Assembly: GCA_016868895.1 (NCBI GenBank)
Contig: VGFK01000003.1
Span: 306,733 to 370,732 of the forward strand
Direction: 5' to 3'
Length of the DNA: 64,000 nucleotides
Origin: Bacteroidota bacterium
GTDB taxonomy: Bacteria > Bacteroidota > Bacteroidia > Chitinophagales > Chitinophagaceae
Part shown: positions 25,970 to 33,568 of the stretch, piece by piece
Layout of the letters: each line of letters starts with the position of its first letter
Position numbering within the stretch: the first letter of the stretch is position 1
The notes under the pieces: generated by a model
Database searches by the model: none
What the model was told of the DNA's origin: nothing
Seen by the model: the letters and a program-made list of their open reading frames with translations, nothing else
Program-made: the position numbers and the translations under genes

Positions 25970-25993
25970 GCCCTGTATCATGCAGGGCTTTTT
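25970..25993 (+). terminator. Terminator-like hairpin between rpsP and rimM
   Basis: GCCCTG (25970-25975) pairs with CAGGGC (25983-25988) around a 7-nt loop, preceded by AAAAG and followed by TTTTT. It ends 2 nt before the rimM ATG at 25996. It would lower rimM expression relative to the ribosomal protein, or form an attenuator. Confidence 0.65.
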
Positions 25994-25995
25994 GC

Positions 25996-26520
25996 ATGAA
26001 CATGGATAATTATACCAGCATAGGAAAATTTGTCGCCACCTTCGGCGTGAAAGGAGATCTGGTGCTTGTACACGATCTGGGAGAGGATGCCTTGTTCAAA
26101 GCGGGACACGTACTGTTTACAGAAGAGGGCAAGGGTAAAATGATTCCGCATTTTATTTCCCGCTGCTCCTCACGCAAAACAAATGAATTACTGATCAGAT
26201 TGGACGGTGTCGAATCTCCGGAGCAGGCAAAAAAATGGACCCGCAGGCAGGTTTGGCTGTTGGAAACGGACCTGCGCAAGATCGCTTCTGCCTCGGCTCC
26301 TCTATCCCTTTTGGGATTTGAGGTGCTGGAAAATAAACAATTGCTGGGTGTGGTCGAAGAAGTCATTGAACAACCCATGCAAGTCGTGTTGCGCTTCCAT
26401 ATCGGTCAAAAAGAAGTATTGATCCCACTGCACGAAGAAACGCTGGTGAAAGTAGATCGCAAGAAAAAACAGCTTCATGTTGCGTTGCCGGAAGGATTGT
26501 TGGATATTTATTTAACTTGA
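25996..26520 (+). CDS. rimM: Ribosome maturation factor RimM
   Basis: Assists assembly of the 30S head by binding S19 and 16S rRNA (174 aa). The N-terminal RimM domain begins YTSIGKFVATFGVKGDLVLVHDLG, and the C-terminal PRC-barrel is marked by LLGFEVLENKQLLGVVEEV and LIPLHEETLVKVDRKKKQLHVALPEGLLD. ATGs at 25996 and 26002 are both possible starts. It follows rpsP as in most bacteria, but trmD, its usual neighbour, is elsewhere. Confidence 0.95.
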   Translation: MNMDNYTSIGKFVATFGVKGDLVLVHDLGEDALFKAGHVLFTEEGKGKMIPHFISRCSSRKTNELLIRLDGVESPEQAKKWTRRQVWLLETDLRKIASASAPLSLLGFEVLENKQLLGVVEEVIEQPMQVVLRFHIGQKEVLIPLHEETLVKVDRKKKQLHVALPEGLLDIYLT

Positions 26521-26532
26521 TGTTTCCGGAAC

Positions 26533-27675
26533 ATGAATGTCCAACAAACGTATATCGCGCATCTTGATCTGGATGCGTTTTTTGTTTCTGTGGAGCGCAT
26601 CCTGGATCCTTCGCTTCAGGGCAAACCCTTGATCTTAGGGGGGAGTCGTGAACGAGGCGTTGTGAGCACCTGCAGTTATGAGGCCAGAAAATTTGGTGTT
26701 CATTCGGCGATGCCCATGGCCAGGGCAGCTGCGCTGTGTCCACATGCCATTTTTCTGAAAGGCTCAAGGGGACAGTACTCCAAGTTCTCTCAATGGGTGA
26801 CCGATATCATCGAAGCCAAAGCACCTGTTTTTGAAAAATCTTCGATTGATGAGTTTTATATTGATCTGACCGGGATGGACCGCTTCCATGATCCCCTTCA
26901 CTGGATGATCGAGCTGCGAGCGGAGATCATGGAAACCACTCAGCTTCCGCTTTCGTTTGGATTGGCCTCCAATAAAATGGTGGCAAAAATGGCAACCAAT
27001 GCGGCAAAGCCCAATGGCTTCTTGCAGATCAAGTCGGGGAAGGAGAAAGATTTTCTTGCACCGCTACCGGTTGGGGCCATCCCAGGAGTGGGAGAACACA
27101 CCTTAAAAGAATTGAATGCGATGAGCATTTTGACCATCCGTGATTTGTCGCACTATCCGGTGCACATTCTTGAATCCCGTTTTGGTCGTTACGCCGAAGT
27201 GTTGATTGAAAAAGCGAATGGCATCAGCGGTTCATCTGTTGAACACGAATTTGAGTCTAAGTCCATTTCTACCGAACATACATTTTTTGAAAACACCGAT
27301 GATGAACCTTTTTTGTTGCAGGAGTTGTTGCGGATGACCGAAAAACTGGGATTTGAATTAAGAGAAGATCAGAAGATGGCCAGCACCATTGCCGTGAAAA
27401 TAAGGTATCCGGATTTCTCAACACACACGCGACAAACCACTATTCCTCCCACCGCATACGATGATGAAATCATCCGCGTTGTGCGGGATCTTTTCAAGCA
27501 ACTGTATGATGAACGGAAATCCGTTCGACTCATCGGTGTACGCTTCAGTGGTTTAGTAGACCCTGCATTGCAAACCAACTTATTTGAAAACCGCGTTCGG
27601 AAATCTTCTCTCTATGATGCCATCGATGATCTCAAAAAGCGGTTTGGTAAAGGTTCAGTTGAACGTGGAAAATAA
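26533..27675 (+). CDS. dinB: DNA polymerase IV (Y family)
   Basis: Translesion polymerase (380 aa). Catalytic motifs are HLDLDAFFVSVE (metal-binding Asp) and SSIDEFYIDLTG (Asp-Glu). YEARKFGVHSAMPMARA is the usual finger region, the helix-hairpin-helix is PGVGEHTLKELNAMSI, and a little-finger domain lies at the C-terminus. It starts 12 bp after rimM with TAACTTG just upstream. No SOS box is evident. A beta-clamp peptide may lie near the C-terminal LFENRV segment (inference). Confidence 0.95.
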   Translation: MNVQQTYIAHLDLDAFFVSVERILDPSLQGKPLILGGSRERGVVSTCSYEARKFGVHSAMPMARAAALCPHAIFLKGSRGQYSKFSQWVTDIIEAKAPVFEKSSIDEFYIDLTGMDRFHDPLHWMIELRAEIMETTQLPLSFGLASNKMVAKMATNAAKPNGFLQIKSGKEKDFLAPLPVGAIPGVGEHTLKELNAMSILTIRDLSHYPVHILESRFGRYAEVLIEKANGISGSSVEHEFESKSISTEHTFFENTDDEPFLLQELLRMTEKLGFELREDQKMASTIAVKIRYPDFSTHTRQTTIPPTAYDDEIIRVVRDLFKQLYDERKSVRLIGVRFSGLVDPALQTNLFENRVRKSSLYDAIDDLKKRFGKGSVERGK

Positions 27676-27719
27676 TCGCGCGTTGTCCTTCTTTATCGCT
27701 TCAGGCCTCTTGGATTTGC

Positions 27720-27727
27720 TATCTTTG
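27720..27727 (+). promoter_or_regulatory. -7 box of rlmN with 4-nt gap to ATG (TATCTTTG)
   Basis: TATCTTTG is an exact TAnnTTTG match followed by CACC and the ATG at 27732. If transcription starts 3-5 nt after the box, the mRNA is leaderless. The same arrangement, TTTGCACCATG, occurs at mnmE. Confidence 0.65.
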
Positions 27728-27731
27728 CACC

Positions 27732-28793
27732 ATGACAGATCCTGCTGCTTCTCCCGATACCAAACAACCCAATATCCGTCACCTCACCAAAGAGGCCATT
27801 GGTCAGTACCTGGAATCAATCGGGGAAAAGAAATTTCGATTGCAACAAGTGTGGGACTGGCTCTGGCAATTGCATGCGATGGAGTTTGACGCCATGTCCA
27901 ACCTTTCCAAAGAACTGCGCTCAAAACTGAAATCACATTATTCCTTACCGGCGTTAAAGGTAGATGCTACCCAGTACAGCGAAGACGGCACGGTTAAATC
28001 GCGTTTCCTCACCCACGATGGCCACCGGGTGGAAGGTGTCTTGATTCCTACAGAAGAACGGTTAACGGCTTGCGTATCCTCTCAAATCGGATGTTCACTC
28101 TCCTGCAAGTTTTGTGCAACCGGCTACATGGAGCGCAAGCGCAACCTCCTGTTTGATGAAATCTACGATGAAGTGGTGCTGATCAATCAACAATCGCTCC
28201 GCATTCATGAAAAAAAACTCACCAATATTGTCTTCATGGGCATGGGAGAGCCCCTGCTAAATTACCGCAATGTGCTCAAGGCCATTGAACGGATAACGGC
28301 CCCTGATGGATTGGCCATGAGTCCACGCCGTATCACGGTTTCCACCGCGGGTGTTTCCAAAATGATCAAGCAGCTCGGGGATGATGAAGTACGCTTCAAG
28401 CTCGCGCTCTCCTTGCATGCTGCCAATGACCGTAAGCGCAATGAGATCATGCCCATCAATGAGACCAACGATTTAAAATCATTGGTTGACGCACTCAATT
28501 ATTTTTACAAGAAAACCGAAAACGAGATTACTTTAGAATACATCCTCTTTGATCAGTTCAACGACAGCGAAGAAGATGCGCGGGAGTTGATAAAAGTGTA
28601 CCGACAAGTTCCTGCTGATTTGGTGAACATCATTGAATACAACCCCATTGATCGTGCCCGATTCAGAAAACCCAGTCCCCAAAAAACCGAAGCCTTCATG
28701 TCGCTGCTGGAAAAAAACCGTGTGAATGCGCGACTCAGAAAGAGCAGGGGAAAAGATATTGATGCGGCGTGCGGACAACTGGCCAACAAATAA
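27732..28793 (+). CDS. rlmN: 23S rRNA (A2503-C2) / tRNA (A37-C2) methyltransferase
   Basis: Radical-SAM enzyme adding a methyl to C2 of A2503 in the peptidyl-transferase centre and A37 of some tRNAs (353 aa). The CxxxCxxC cluster is in GCSLSCKFCATGYMERKRNL, followed by FMGMGEPLLNY and SPRRITVSTAGV. The methyl-carrying Cys is the one in DIDAACGQL near the C-terminus. First gene of a three-gene rRNA-modification unit; the rluB-like gene starts 11 bp after its stop. Confidence 0.96.
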   Translation: MTDPAASPDTKQPNIRHLTKEAIGQYLESIGEKKFRLQQVWDWLWQLHAMEFDAMSNLSKELRSKLKSHYSLPALKVDATQYSEDGTVKSRFLTHDGHRVEGVLIPTEERLTACVSSQIGCSLSCKFCATGYMERKRNLLFDEIYDEVVLINQQSLRIHEKKLTNIVFMGMGEPLLNYRNVLKAIERITAPDGLAMSPRRITVSTAGVSKMIKQLGDDEVRFKLALSLHAANDRKRNEIMPINETNDLKSLVDALNYFYKKTENEITLEYILFDQFNDSEEDARELIKVYRQVPADLVNIIEYNPIDRARFRKPSPQKTEAFMSLLEKNRVNARLRKSRGKDIDAACGQLANK

Positions 28794-28804
28794 AGGGGGC
28801 AACC

Positions 28805-29722
28805 ATGAAACGAACGGATAATTTTTCAAAGTTCTCGGTCAAGAAAAAAAACAGTGCCATCAAGGAAGCCTTCAAGCAAGAAAAACGCAAGGCAAAAAAA
28901 GAGCGGGCCGATGCAATAGAACTGAAAAAGAAAAAAGCAGCCGAGCCAGCTGGTCCCAAGGCCCCGTTGGTCCTCCGCAAGCAGGACAAAACCATGCCAC
29001 TGAACAAATACATTGCGCATTGCGGTATTTGTTCGCGCAGGGATGCCGTTCCATTGATCAAAGAGGGAAAAATCAAAGTCAACGGATCGGTGGTGCTTGA
29101 ACCGGGATTCAAAGTGGCCCCGACCGATACGGTGAGCTATCTGAATAAGGAAGTAGTGCCGGTCAAGAACCTTGTATATATCCTATTAAATAAACCCAAA
29201 GATTATATCACGACTGCCAGCGATCCTGAAGGCAGAAAAACAGTTTTTGAATTACTCAAAGGAGTGGGGAATGATCGGCTCTTTCCGGTGGGCCGACTCG
29301 ATCGCAATACAACCGGCGTGTTGTTGTTGACCAACGATGGCGAACTCACACAAAAATTGACCCATCCTTCCAATGAAGTAAAAAAGATTTATGAGGTCCG
29401 ATTGGATCGCCCCCTGGAAAAGTCTCATTTCGAACGCATGCTGAAGGGACTCACCTTGGAAGACGGATTTGTTAAACCCGACGCGTTGGCGTATGCCGAC
29501 TCCAAAGACAAATCAGTCATTGGCATCGAGTTGCACAGTGGACGCAACCGAGTTGTGCGCCGCATGTTTGAATTCCTGGGATATGATGTACGCAATCTCG
29601 ATCGGGTCATGTTTGCCAACCTTACCAAGAAAAATGTAGAACGCGGAAAATGGCGCTTTCTGCAAGAGAAAGAAATTCGGTTGCTCAAGTTCATGAACAG
29701 TTCATTTGTGCGTAAACAATGA
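28805..29722 (+). CDS. RsuA/RluB family rRNA pseudouridine synthase
   Basis: Converts uridine to pseudouridine in rRNA (305 aa). A lysine-rich extension of ~65 residues precedes the S4 domain (MPLNKYIAHCGICSRRDAV ... GKIKVNGSVVLEPG). The catalytic domain has GRLDRNTTGVLLLTNDGEL with the nucleophilic Asp, and SGRNRVVRRMFEFLGYDV. The start at 28805 is preceded by AAGGGGG five bases upstream, one of few Shine-Dalgarno-like sites here. The gene overlaps the next by 4 bp (ATGA). RluB (23S U2605) is the likeliest equivalent; RsuA or RluF remain possible. Confidence 0.9.
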   Translation: MKRTDNFSKFSVKKKNSAIKEAFKQEKRKAKKERADAIELKKKKAAEPAGPKAPLVLRKQDKTMPLNKYIAHCGICSRRDAVPLIKEGKIKVNGSVVLEPGFKVAPTDTVSYLNKEVVPVKNLVYILLNKPKDYITTASDPEGRKTVFELLKGVGNDRLFPVGRLDRNTTGVLLLTNDGELTQKLTHPSNEVKKIYEVRLDRPLEKSHFERMLKGLTLEDGFVKPDALAYADSKDKSVIGIELHSGRNRVVRRMFEFLGYDVRNLDRVMFANLTKKNVERGKWRFLQEKEIRLLKFMNSSFVRKQ

Positions 29723-30441
29723 CCGCCCCCCAGATCATTCACTCCGATGCGGATGCGATCCTTGTCAACAAGCCTTCCGGGTGGTTGTCCATTCCGGATC
29801 GGCATGATCCTGCGATTCCTTGTTTGAAAAATTGGCTGACTGAAATGGCAGGACCCATATGGGTGGTGCACCGCATCGACCGGGATACCAGCGGCATCAA
29901 CTTGTTTGCACGCAACGCATCTGCCCACCAGCATTTCAACTCACTATTCGAGAGCAGGCGAGTGGCCAAAGAATACCTTGGATTGGCAAAGGGGATGTTC
30001 AGCTCACCCAGTGGAACCTTTGATCAACCGATTGAAGAACATCCGGGTCAACCTGGCAAAATGAGGGTCTACCGAAGCGGAAAAGCAGCCATTACTCATT
30101 ACACAGTAGTGGAACAGTTCAAGGCGTTTGCGCTGTTGAAGTTGGTCATAGAAACCGGTAGGACCCATCAGATTCGGGTTCATCTTCAAAATGCTGGTCA
30201 CCCGCTGGTCGGCGATCCTCTGTATGGAGATGGACAACCCGTATTGCTGTCACAGTTCAAGAAAAAATTCAACTTATCCATCAACGAAGAGGCTGAACGA
30301 CCACTGCTGGCTCGTTTGGCACTGCATGCGCATGCCATCAGTTATGAAGGACCCACTGAGCAGATCATCCGCTGGGAAGCGCCATTGGCGAAGGACATGG
30401 AAGTGACGCTCAAACAAATTCGAAAATGGTCTAAGCCTTGA
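29719..30441 (+). CDS. RluA family pseudouridine synthase
   Basis: A 240-aa stand-alone catalytic domain without S4. The active-site segment is VHRIDRDTSGINLFARN with the nucleophilic Asp; RTHQIRVHLQNAGHPLVGDPLYG is the second family signature. Target is uncertain: TruC (tRNA U65) and RluA/RluC (23S rRNA) relatives look alike at this level. Coupled to the RluB-like gene by ATGA, and its 3' end overlaps convergent hisS by 11 bp. Confidence 0.9.
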   Translation: MTAPQIIHSDADAILVNKPSGWLSIPDRHDPAIPCLKNWLTEMAGPIWVVHRIDRDTSGINLFARNASAHQHFNSLFESRRVAKEYLGLAKGMFSSPSGTFDQPIEEHPGQPGKMRVYRSGKAAITHYTVVEQFKAFALLKLVIETGRTHQIRVHLQNAGHPLVGDPLYGDGQPVLLSQFKKKFNLSINEEAERPLLARLALHAHAISYEGPTEQIIRWEAPLAKDMEVTLKQIRKWSKP

Positions 30442-31795
30442 GCAGGCTGATCAATTGATCTAGCGCGTATTCGCGTTGTTCTCCTGTAGAACGATTTTTA
30501 ACCAGATAGGTTTGTTTCTGTAGCTCTTCGCTTCCTGCGATGATCACATAGGGAATTCCTTTGCGATCAGCGTATTTGAATTGTTTGTCGAATTTGACCT
30601 GCTCATGAAAAATTTCGCAGGAAATGGATTGATTGCGCAAGGCATCCGCCAAGTGCATCTGGTAGCGAAGTTCGGATTCGCTGGTGCGGAATATCAATGC
30701 AGTTGTTCCGGAATGAATGTGATCTGGAAAGCGATTCAGCTCTTCCATTACATCAAAAATGCGGTCCACGCCAAATGAAATGCCCACACCGGGAATTCCT
30801 TTTACGCCAAAGAGTCCCGTTAAATCATCGTAGCGCCCACCCCCACCGATACTGCCCATTTCAACGCCGGAGGCTTTGATTTCGAAAATGGTTCCGGTAT
30901 AGTAATTGAGTCCACGCGCCAGGGATGGATCCACCACAACTGTCGTGTGCGATGTAGATTTGGCAAGCGATAAAACCTGTCGAATTTCATTGATCCCTTC
31001 CTTTCCCACCGGGACTGCTCCAAAAAGTTCTTCCAGTTGTTGGAGCCGCTGTTCATTGTCTCCCTGAATGCTCATGTAGCTTTCTACTTTTTCCACCTGC
31101 TCCATGGAAAGTCCTTTTCCGATCAATTCGTCCTTCACTTTTTGGGGACCAATCTTGTCGAGTTTGTCGATGGCCACAGTGATGTGCGACATCAGATCTT
31201 CTCCACCACAAACCGTGGCCAGTGCAGAAAGAATTTTTCGGTTGTTGATGTGAATGGAAACAGACAGCTGCAAGGCTCCAAATACATCGGTGTATATATT
31301 GACCAGCTCTGATTCATGCAGAAGGGAAAGGCTTCCGGCTACATCTGCATCGCATTGCCAGAACTCGCGGTACCTTCCGCGTTGCGGACGATCGGCTCGC
31401 CAGACCGGTTGCATCTGAAATCGTTTGTAGGGTAGGGTGAGCTGTTGGTGGTTCATGGCCACATACCGCGCAAAGGGTATGGTCAGGTCATACCGCAAGG
31501 CCCGCTCGGTGATTCCTTTAGTTGTTTTCCCTTCCAGGACTTGTTGGAAGTCGCTTAGCGCGGACTCTTTTTTTTCAGGAAGATGGAGTCCGTTATTTAA
31601 AATCTTGAACAACAATTTGTCGCCTTCCTCCCCGTATTTCTCCATTAATGTTTCGGTGTGTTCCATGGCAGGAGTTTCCAGGGGTTCAAACCCATAGAGC
31701 AGAAACACGTTGCGAATGGTATCCAGGATATAAGAGCGTTTGCGCAGCACGGCTGCAGAAAAATCGCGTGTACCCTGAGGGATGGATGGTTTCAT
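30431..31795 (-). CDS. hisS: Histidyl-tRNA synthetase
   Basis: Class II synthetase for tRNA-His (454 aa). It starts KPSIPQGTRDFSAAVLRKR. Motif 2 is in RYREFWQCDADVAG, the histidine loops are ARGLNYYTGTIFEI and GGGGRYDDLTGLFG, motif 3 is GVGISFGVDRIFDVME, and the anticodon-binding domain takes the last ~95 residues. On the minus strand a perfect -7 box lies 4 nt before the ATG, inside the 3' end of the phosphatase gene upstream, so it has its own promoter. Confidence 0.97.
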   Translation of the reverse strand: MKPSIPQGTRDFSAAVLRKRSYILDTIRNVFLLYGFEPLETPAMEHTETLMEKYGEEGDKLLFKILNNGLHLPEKKESALSDFQQVLEGKTTKGITERALRYDLTIPFARYVAMNHQQLTLPYKRFQMQPVWRADRPQRGRYREFWQCDADVAGSLSLLHESELVNIYTDVFGALQLSVSIHINNRKILSALATVCGGEDLMSHITVAIDKLDKIGPQKVKDELIGKGLSMEQVEKVESYMSIQGDNEQRLQQLEELFGAVPVGKEGINEIRQVLSLAKSTSHTTVVVDPSLARGLNYYTGTIFEIKASGVEMGSIGGGGRYDDLTGLFGVKGIPGVGISFGVDRIFDVMEELNRFPDHIHSGTTALIFRTSESELRYQMHLADALRNQSISCEIFHEQVKFDKQFKYADRKGIPYVIIAGSEELQKQTYLVKNRSTGEQREYALDQLISLLKA

Positions 31796-31799
31796 GAGG

Positions 31800-31807
31800 C
31801 AAATTTA
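31800..31807 (-). promoter_or_regulatory. -7 box of hisS with 4-nt gap to ATG (TAAATTTG)
   Basis: On the minus strand TAAATTTG, an exact match, is followed by CCTC and the ATG at 31795. It overlaps the stop codon region of the upstream phosphatase gene (31805-31807). Predicts a leaderless hisS mRNA. Confidence 0.6.
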
Positions 31808-32275
31808 CTGTTGTTTTTGAGATGTATGGTGTTCGATGAGTTTGTCACAGGCCTTTTCAATCAGGTCGAACACTTCGTGGTAAGCGGCAATGGAATGCGA
31901 CCAGGGATCTGGAACATCCATGTTGCTATTTGGAAACAGATAGTCCAGTAGTAAGATCACTTTTACTGGATTGTATTGTTTTCCACAAATCGATCGAATG
32001 TCACGCATCACGTCATTGGCCATAGGCAGTATGAGGTCAAACGCTTCCAGATCATCCGGACGAAATCTTCTGGAACGTTGTTGTGAAATATCAATTCCGT
32101 TCATTTTGGCAACGGATTGGGAAAGAGGATGTGGCCGTTCACCGTCGTGGTAACCGTTAGTGCCTGCGCTATCGATAGTCCAATTGAGACCCCTTGATTT
32201 GCATTTCTCCTGCAACACGCCCTCTGCAAGTGGACTCCTGCAGATGTTACCTAGGCAGACCATTAAAATCCGCAT
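31805..32275 (-). CDS. Low-molecular-weight protein-tyrosine phosphatase
   Basis: A 156-aa enzyme of the arsenate-reductase-like phosphatase fold. The P-loop CLGNICRSP (C-x5-R-S) is at the N-terminus (nucleophile Cys7) and the general-acid loop is DVPDPWS near residue 120. Such enzymes oppose BY-kinases in polysaccharide export or act on small phosphoesters; no kinase gene is nearby. A perfect -7 box lies 9 nt upstream. It precedes hisS by 9 bp on the same strand. Confidence 0.93.
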   Translation of the reverse strand: MRILMVCLGNICRSPLAEGVLQEKCKSRGLNWTIDSAGTNGYHDGERPHPLSQSVAKMNGIDISQQRSRRFRPDDLEAFDLILPMANDVMRDIRSICGKQYNPVKVILLLDYLFPNSNMDVPDPWSHSIAAYHEVFDLIEKACDKLIEHHTSQKQQ

Positions 32276-32284
32276 TTTTTAAAA

Positions 32285-32292
32285 CAAAGATA
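32285..32292 (-). promoter_or_regulatory. -7 promoter box of the tyrosine phosphatase gene (TATCTTTG)
   Basis: Exact TAnnTTTG match on the minus strand with 9 nt to the ATG at 32275, predicting a very short leader. No -33 TTG at 19 nt. Confidence 0.55.
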
Positions 32293-32357
32293 CCATATGG
32301 AATTTTGTCCCTTTCTTATCCTATTCCGTGAAAATCAAATTGGTTATATTGCGCGCC

Positions 32358-32594
32358 ATGGACAGTCAACAATTCAAACAACGGGAGTCGCAACGGCAAA
32401 ATAACTTTAGGGTCGTGTACGATTACAGCATGGGATTGCTGTGGTTGGGTGCAGGCCTGTATTTCATTCTCGGAAAATATTTTGGTTCCGATTGGGGAAT
32501 GGATTCACTCACTACTACCTTATTCGGAGTGGCTTCGTTGTGCTATGGCGTGTTCAGGCTCTACAGGGGGTATACGGCAAAAAAAAATAATTGA
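32358..32594 (+). CDS. Small membrane protein of unknown function
   Basis: A 78-aa protein starting MDSQQFKQRESQRQNNFRVV, with two hydrophobic spans (SMGLLWLGAGLYFILGKYF; SLTTTLFGVASLCYGVFRLY) and a basic tail (RGYTAKKNN). Not recognised. The ATG at 32358 is preferred over 32328. One base separates its stop from the ATG of the PstS-like lipoprotein gene, so the two are co-translated and probably act together at the inner membrane. Confidence 0.7.
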   Translation: MDSQQFKQRESQRQNNFRVVYDYSMGLLWLGAGLYFILGKYFGSDWGMDSLTTTLFGVASLCYGVFRLYRGYTAKKNN

Positions 32595-32595
32595 G

Positions 32596-33528
32596 ATGAG
32601 AACGAAGGTGGCGCGATGGACGATGCTGATGATGGCTGCAGTAATTTTTTTCTCCTGTGAGGAACAGCGCAAGAAAGCCAAGGTGATTCCGGGTGATGAC
32701 ACTTTAACGTCGGGGTTCATCCGGATCAGTGTGGATGAGTCGTTTGCCCCCATCATCGACGAGCAAATCAAGGTGTTCATGTCGCAACATCCTGAAGCCA
32801 CCATCATTGCTGAATACAAGCCAGAAGCAGAGTGCCTGAAGGACATGTTATCGGACAGTACCCGAATGGTGATTGTAACGCGGGGACTGGTGCCGGATGA
32901 AGAAGCCTTTTACCAGGATACCTTGAGCTTTACTCCGATATGGGGCCGCATTGCCACCGATGCTGTGACGGTCATCACCCACCTTTCAGCCAAGGATTCC
33001 CTGTTCAGTAAAGCAGAAATCCGATCCATGCTGAACGGAACCAGCGGGTATCGTTACCAGCTTGTCATGGATGGAATAAAAGCCACCAGCACGGTCCGGT
33101 TCCTGATTGATTCGGTGTTGATGGGACAACCCCTCGCTGCAAATATTGCTGCTGCGACCACATCCGAGGGAGTCATTGAATATGTTTCTACTCATCCCAA
33201 CGCCATTGGGTTTGTCGGGGTAAGTTGGATTGGAAATCGCCAGGATTCAACCCAGCTCAGCTTCCAGCAAAAAGTCCGAATTGCAGCGTTGCAATGCGCC
33301 ACCTGTGATGATGAGGTCTATGTGCGACCCTATCAGGCCAATATGGCCACCGGGCGCTATCCACTTAACAGAGGACTCTATTACATATTGAAAGAGAACT
33401 ACCCGGGCCTTGGAAAAGGGTTCGTGAATTTCCTCACCCATGAAAAAGGACAACTTATTTTCAGGCGAGGATTTTTGGTCCCGGATCGAATGTCCTTTCA
33501 AATTAGAAAAGCAAATGTTTCTGAATAA
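32596..33528 (+). CDS. PstS-like substrate-binding lipoprotein
   Basis: A 310-aa lipoprotein (lipobox FFSC near residue 21) with a periplasmic-binding fold resembling phosphate-binding PstS: FIRISVDESFAPIIDEQIKVF, MVIVTRGLVPDEEAFY, VTVITHLSAKDSLFSKAEIRSMLNG and GRYPLNRGLYYILKENYPG. No pstC, pstA or pstB gene is near, so it may serve a role other than ABC uptake. The ATG at 32596 gives the signal peptide directly; the longer reading from 32449 overlaps the preceding gene. Neighbours: a small membrane protein upstream and an exported TPR protein downstream. Confidence 0.8.
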   Translation: MRTKVARWTMLMMAAVIFFSCEEQRKKAKVIPGDDTLTSGFIRISVDESFAPIIDEQIKVFMSQHPEATIIAEYKPEAECLKDMLSDSTRMVIVTRGLVPDEEAFYQDTLSFTPIWGRIATDAVTVITHLSAKDSLFSKAEIRSMLNGTSGYRYQLVMDGIKATSTVRFLIDSVLMGQPLAANIAAATTSEGVIEYVSTHPNAIGFVGVSWIGNRQDSTQLSFQQKVRIAALQCATCDDEVYVRPYQANMATGRYPLNRGLYYILKENYPGLGKGFVNFLTHEKGQLIFRRGFLVPDRMSFQIRKANVSE

Positions 33529-33568
33529 CCCTCAATTTGCCTACATTTACACCCCTATAAACTGATAC

